Shown in pieces: positions 7,450 to 12,972 of a stretch of DNA of 12,972 nt (positions within the stretch are counted from its first letter, which is position 1; each line of letters starts with the position of its first letter). The stretch is from Gammaproteobacteria bacterium (GTDB lineage: Bacteria > Pseudomonadota > Gammaproteobacteria > Pseudomonadales > Pseudohongiellaceae), in assembly GCA_016762995.1 (NCBI GenBank), contig JAESUT010000072.1:6552-19523 (forward strand), read 5' to 3'. The notes under the pieces were generated by a model that ran no database searches, was not told the DNA's origin, and was given only the letters and a program-made list of their open reading frames with translations. A program made the position numbers and the translations under genes.

Positions 7450-8229
7450 TCATCGCTGTTCTTTGATTAGATCGTAGGCGGCCTTAATCGCTTGCGTCTT
7501 TTCAGTCGCGATATCGATCATCTCCTCTGGCAAGCCTTTTGCCACCAGCTTGTCGGGGTGGTGTTGGTTCATCTGCCTTCTATAGGCTTTCTTCAGATCC
7601 ATATCACTGCACTTAGGTGAAATGCCTAACAATTCGTAAGACGCCTTAATCTTCTCTTTAGATGACCCGCTATCATTGAAGTGAGCCTGACCTGATAAGC
7701 GACTAATCAGTGCGTTAAACTCGAGCTTGGAATAGCCTAGATCAAGAGCAATTCCTTCAATCAGGGTTTTCTCACTAGCGTCCAATCGGCCATCGGCGAA
7801 AGCGGTGGCCAATATAATCTCTAGAAATATCTGTATTAGATTCCTTCGACGGTAGCTCTCCCGTTTAAACTGCGCGAGCACCTCGTGCACAGGAAAATCT
7901 GGCTTCTTTCCCTCGTTAAAGAGGTTAATAGCGACTTTGCGTTGCTGTGGATTCAGACGCATCTGGTCCATGACTCTTTCTGCCATGGCGATTTCATCTT
8001 TAGTAACCTTACCATCGGACTTAGCGACATAGCCCATCAGCGCGAACGTTGTGGTAAAGAATACTGACTGCACGCGCTCAGTAGCGCCAAGGCCTAACGA
8101 ATCGTCCAGTGAAAGGCCCTCTAGCCCTCCGTCGAAGTAATTGCCAAGCGCTGCACCTAAGACCGCACCCAAAGGACCACCCATCATGAAGCCGAATGTC
8201 CCGCCTACTACTTTTCCCCACCAACTCAT
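7450..8229 (-). CDS. djlA: DjlA-type membrane-anchored DnaJ co-chaperone
   Basis: A 259-residue protein from the ATG at 8229. A longer frame begins with TTG at 8268, but the ATG version starts MSWWGKVVGG, which matches the family's usual N terminus (E. coli begins MQYWGKIIG). A glycine-rich membrane segment spans about 6-30. The TerB-like central domain (about 50-180) has two acidic helices, SDGKVTKDE near 71-79 and FADGRLDASE near 144-153. The C-terminal J domain (about 195-259) carries the HPD motif at 224-226 that stimulates DnaK ATPase activity. In E. coli, DjlA is an inner-membrane protein with the J domain in the cytoplasm, linked to envelope stress and capsule signalling. The gene lies 113 bases downstream of the lipoprotein gene and converges on korB with no room for a terminator between them. 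Confidence 0.93.
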   Translation of the reverse strand: MSWWGKVVGGTFGFMMGGPLGAVLGAALGNYFDGGLEGLSLDDSLGLGATERVQSVFFTTTFALMGYVAKSDGKVTKDEIAMAERVMDQMRLNPQQRKVAINLFNEGKKPDFPVHEVLAQFKRESYRRRNLIQIFLEIILATAFADGRLDASEKTLIEGIALDLGYSKLEFNALISRLSGQAHFNDSGSSKEKIKASYELLGISPKCSDMDLKKAYRRQMNQHHPDKLVAKGLPEEMIDIATEKTQAIKAAYDLIKEQR

Positions 8230-8342
8230 ATTAATACTCGTAATGTCTGATAAATTGTAATTCCGCAAAGCCTAGCTCGCCCAAGCGATCCAGGGTCGAG
8301 CGCACGTGTAATCGAGATACCCACCACCGGAAAGGGAGTCTA
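8230..8342 (-). other. spacer upstream of djlA containing an unassigned protein-like open frame
   Basis: On the minus strand one frame is open from 8374 (after a TAG at 8377) to a TAA at 8233-8231, one base before the djlA ATG. It encodes 47 codons with no ATG and overlaps the 3' end of the lipoprotein gene. Its last 33 residues have protein-like composition (ending ELQFIRHYEY), and the stop-to-ATG spacing is what one sees for an upstream operon partner. It may be the remnant of a lost gene or chance. No convincing promoter for djlA was seen here. Confidence 0.2.
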
Positions 8343-8963
8343 CTAGGAAATGAGGCGCTGAAACCAGCTCTTGTCTAATTCTTGCCTACATCCATCTAAC
8401 TGGCCTGCAAATCGGCTTGAATTCGCCTGCACGCGAGCCGCCGCGTCCATCAACCACTGTTTGTCTCGATACGTAGCGCGCTGATAACCACCGTTGCCCT
8501 CATGGTAGGCATAATAGAGATGCATCGCATTGTTGTTCGAGATATTACTGAGTCGCGAAGAATTCGCGTTGTACCAAGCGACGAAATCAATGGCGTCTGA
8601 AAAGTTTCTACGTGAGGCGCGGCTGTTACCCGATCTCTGTTCATATTCCCGCCAGGTTCCATCTAGAGCCTGCGCATAGCCGTAGGCAGAGCTTGGGCGA
8701 CGGCCTGGGAAAACCCATAAAAACTTGTTTCTAGCCGGCCTTGCACGAGACTGAAATGCAGACTCTTGGTAGATAAACGCCATATTGACCGATACTGGAA
8801 TACCCCACCGCTGCTCCGCCCTCTTAGCCGCGTTATACCATCCTCTACGATCCTCAAAAATCTCACAGATATCCGCCACACTTTTTGGAGGCGAACTAGC
8901 ACAAGCCGCCAGTAGCGAGACTAGCAGAGACAGACAGGCTATCTTTGTCGTGTGAAATTTCAT
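8343..8963 (-). CDS. lipoprotein with lytic-transglycosylase (SLT-like) domain
   Basis: A 206-residue predicted lipoprotein. The start is taken at the ATG at 8963, giving a compact signal peptide (MKFHTTKIACLSLLVSLLAA) and a lipobox LAAC with lipidated C21. The alternative GTG at 8990 adds nine residues and overlaps the ligA stop as GTGA. The mature part shows the goose-lysozyme/SLT pattern: YQES with likely catalytic E67, AYGYAQ at 93-98, and YHEGNGGY at 153-160. C33 and C192 could pair as a disulfide. Such enzymes cleave the MurNAc-GlcNAc bond of peptidoglycan to leave a 1,6-anhydro end. It would act in the periplasm, anchored to a membrane; A22 and S23 after the cysteine suggest the outer membrane. 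It is smaller than Slt70 or MltC and consists of little more than the catalytic domain. It lies directly downstream of ligA and is probably co-transcribed. Catalytic activity is inferred from the motifs. Confidence 0.85.
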   Translation of the reverse strand: MKFHTTKIACLSLLVSLLAACASSPPKSVADICEIFEDRRGWYNAAKRAEQRWGIPVSVNMAFIYQESAFQSRARPARNKFLWVFPGRRPSSAYGYAQALDGTWREYEQRSGNSRASRRNFSDAIDFVAWYNANSSRLSNISNNNAMHLYYAYHEGNGGYQRATYRDKQWLMDAAARVQANSSRFAGQLDGCRQELDKSWFQRLIS

Positions 8964-8986
8964 GGTGTTTCGATTAAAGCTGGCAA

Positions 8987-11099
<2,113 letters not shown>

Positions 11100-12929
11100 T
11101 TAGCTGCGTGCGGCTACAGCCTTAAGACGGCGTAACTCGAAGTCTCGAACGCGTTGACGGTAATGTTCGATGGTCTGCCCATTCATACCGTTTCTGTGAT
11201 CGTCTTTCAGATCTCCATCGAGCGTAGCACGAATCTCTTGCGCTACGCCTAACATTTGCTCGAAGGCATCTAGGTTATTGATTGGCGTGGGCAGCGCGAG
11301 AAAGAAACTGATTCCAAGAGTAGTGAACTCGTCCATGTTGTTAAGATCGAACGTGCCGGGATTTAACATATTGGCGACGCTAAAAATAACTGTGCCGTGG
11401 TGTTCCTTGCTAAGCCGCTTATGAAATATATTCATGTCGCCGAACTTTAGCCCTGAGGTGATCAGGATTTGCAGCAAGTCATCCCCGGCAAATACCCTGC
11501 CGTTTTTAGCAGTAACATTCAGCACCAACACTTCTGACGGTTCAAATTCTTCAGCATGCGCACTCTGTTCTTCCGAATCAATCTCTACACTGCCCGCGCG
11601 CTGCTGATCCAATTCATCGACAAGTTCTTCGTCTTCAGCCGGCTCTACATACACAGACTCTTCGTGTTCAATCTCTTCAACGTTTACTTGTGCCTGCGCC
11701 TCCTCAAGTAATACATCAGCAGGCTCATTAATCTCGGCAACTTCCATCTCGTCGACAGTGGCGGCGAGCGGAGCAAACTGCTGTTCGTCTTCTAATGGTT
11801 CCTTCTTCTGTTTCTGCTTGCGCCCGAAGAGAGAAAACAGGGAGCGGCGGCTCTTGGGTTTGTCCACTACCTCCACTTCATCTGCATCGATGTCATCGAT
11901 GTCATCGAAAAGGCTAGACTGACTAGTCTCAACCGTTGAGGCAGAGTTGCCTCCTATGCGCTCGCCGGCCGTCATTGAAAATTCATCGGCACTGCTATCC
12001 GCATTGAATGGGGCTGGCTGCTCTTCTGGCTCCTGCTCGCTGGGTTGGACTTGCTCTGCTAGATCACCGTCGAGATTGTTGTCTTCATATTCATCATGTT
12101 CTTCATAACTGTCATCATCTGTGCTTTCAGTGCTCTCAATACTCTCAGCAAATTCAGCACTAAACGCCCCTACATCATCAGTTACTTCCGACTCTTCAAC
12201 GTAATCTGGAGCAATCGAATTCATCGTGTCTACGTTGCTTCTAAGCTCATCCTCTTCTAACTCTTCCTCATCAGCGTAGTCGAACAGCAGCGAATCTGAG
12301 TTCTTCACATTCTCTGCTACGTGCTCTTGTTCTTGCTCGGCTTGCAGCTCTGATTGCGCGTCTTCCGATTCTGCCTCACTCTCACTCTCACTCTCATCCT
12401 CGTCCCAATTTTCGCCGATACTGTGTTCCTGACTAGCACGAGGCATGAGGTCATCGTCTTCACTGTTTTCGTTAGTTTCTTCTGCGGCACTTCCATCTGC
12501 CTCGTCGTCCTCAACGCAAACCGCCTCAGTAGCTAAATCTTCTACTTCCTCTACTTCTTGCTGGCGCTCGCTAGGAGGAATTGCCCTTGCATAGCCAGGC
12601 TCTGACAGCTCAACAGCATCCATAAGCACGGGAATGTGCCCTTCGTTCTCTGCATCAGCCAAGTTAAGAGACTTCGCCTTGGTTTCCGCAAGATCAAGAG
12701 CATTGTTCTGTCGATTAACTTCTTCGAGCGAGCGTGTGACCACACGGGCACCGCCGCCGGGCAGTTCGGCAAGCTCTAGAGATTCTAAGTCGACGTTCTG
12801 AGGGATGTTCTTATCGATGGCTAATTTGATTTGACCACGGCGGGCATTGATCGCTACAAACAGGCCTCTAAGCACCACAGCCACTATGGCTAAGCCCAAC
12901 AATAAGATGACTAATTCGCGTCCATTCAT
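11100..12929 (-). CDS. zipA: cell division protein ZipA with an exceptionally long acidic linker
   Basis: A 609-residue ZipA, which tethers FtsZ to the inner membrane at the division site. The N-terminal anchor is at about 6-27 (ELVILLLGLAIVAVVLRGLF), followed by a short basic patch with R30, R31 and K35. The C-terminal FtsZ-binding domain spans about 465-605, from EVLVLNVTAK to the end, with GTVIFSVANMLNPGTFD near 512-528. Between them lies an Asp/Glu/Ser-rich, probably disordered linker of more than 340 residues (about 119-465), interrupted by one strongly basic island at 357-377 (K357, R361, R362, R370, K371, K373, K375, K376). E. coli ZipA is 328 residues with a Pro/Gln-rich linker, so this one is nearly twice as long. 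The ATG at 12929 is the natural start because the membrane segment follows at once. Upstream DNA (12930-12972) shows no complete gene; smc would be the usual neighbour but is not in view. Confidence 0.95.
   Translation of the reverse strand: MNGRELVILLLGLAIVAVVLRGLFVAINARRGQIKLAIDKNIPQNVDLESLELAELPGGGARVVTRSLEEVNRQNNALDLAETKAKSLNLADAENEGHIPVLMDAVELSEPGYARAIPPSERQQEVEEVEDLATEAVCVEDDEADGSAAEETNENSEDDDLMPRASQEHSIGENWDEDESESESEAESEDAQSELQAEQEQEHVAENVKNSDSLLFDYADEEELEEDELRSNVDTMNSIAPDYVEESEVTDDVGAFSAEFAESIESTESTDDDSYEEHDEYEDNNLDGDLAEQVQPSEQEPEEQPAPFNADSSADEFSMTAGERIGGNSASTVETSQSSLFDDIDDIDADEVEVVDKPKSRRSLFSLFGRKQKQKKEPLEDEQQFAPLAATVDEMEVAEINEPADVLLEEAQAQVNVEEIEHEESVYVEPAEDEELVDELDQQRAGSVEIDSEEQSAHAEEFEPSEVLVLNVTAKNGRVFAGDDLLQILITSGLKFGDMNIFHKRLSKEHHGTVIFSVANMLNPGTFDLNNMDEFTTLGISFFLALPTPINNLDAFEQMLGVAQEIRATLDGDLKDDHRNGMNGQTIEHYRQRVRDFELRRLKAVAARS
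11886..11908 (-). repeat. 9-bp tandem repeat within the zipA linker
   Basis: ATCGATGTC occurs twice in tandem (11886-11894, 11895-11903) plus a partial third copy (ATCGA). It encodes the DDIDDIDAD stretch at residues 342-350. The unit is a multiple of three, so copy changes keep the frame. Confidence 0.6.
12375..12396 (-). repeat. hexanucleotide microsatellite within the zipA linker
   Basis: On the plus strand CTCACT is repeated three times followed by CTCA (3.7 copies). It encodes the alternating SESESE at about residues 180-186. The unit length preserves the frame, so strand slippage would lengthen or shorten the linker by Ser-Glu pairs. Confidence 0.7.
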
Positions 12930-12972
12930 AGGAAATTTACAATACTCGATAAGAAGGCATTAAAAACGTGAA

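Noticed and set aside
8230..8268. Upstream TTG start for djlA at 8268
   Set aside because: The added 13 residues do not fit the family N terminus, whereas the ATG at 8229 places the membrane segment directly at the start.
12354..12536. Plus-strand hydrophobic open frame (60 codons) that looks like a small membrane protein
   Set aside because: It is antisense to the Glu/Asp/Ser-rich zipA linker; the complement of acidic codons reads as Leu, Ile, Val and Phe codons, so the hydrophobicity is an artefact.

Overview
The window reads as a chromosomal segment of a gammaproteobacterium, probably marine and aerobic. The main reason is the minus-strand order zipA, ligA: ZipA is essentially restricted to Gammaproteobacteria and commonly sits just upstream of ligA, often with smc before it. 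DjlA and a C-terminally recognisable M16C peptidase fit the same class. Base composition is near balanced and looks uniform. I see no insertion sequence, CRISPR array, tRNA, rRNA or phage gene.

Layout. Positions 1-1086 (+) hold the 3' part of a large M16 (PreP-like) metallopeptidase gene whose 5' end lies outside the window. A 326-base spacer follows, with a clear Rho-independent terminator at 1263-1297 and an inverted repeat at 1334-1368. Positions 1413-2567 (+) encode a cation diffusion facilitator transporter. A sigma70-like promoter overlapping an inverted repeat (2605-2633) leads into a three-gene plus-strand operon. Its members are a GltD-like flavoprotein with two C-terminal ferredoxin-type clusters (2709-4493), a 2-oxoacid:acceptor oxidoreductase gamma-alpha fusion (korA, 4481-6304) and the beta subunit (korB, 6389-7444).

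On the minus strand, transcribed from right to left, come zipA (12929-11100), ligA (11020-8987), a small lipoprotein with a lytic-transglycosylase fold (8963-8343) and djlA (8229-7450). This set concerns the cell envelope, division and DNA maintenance. korB and djlA converge with only five bases between their stop codons.

How the genes work together. KorA and KorB should decarboxylate 2-oxoglutarate oxidatively with CoA and thiamine diphosphate, giving succinyl-CoA, CO2 and low-potential electrons. The co-transcribed GltD-like protein carries FAD and NAD(P) Rossmann folds and several Fe-S sites. It is a plausible private electron acceptor linking KorAB to NAD(P). That would make the operon a self-contained CoA-dependent 2-oxoglutarate oxidoreductase module, and it is the most interesting system here. 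The electron route is inferred from gene fusion and context, not shown by the sequence.
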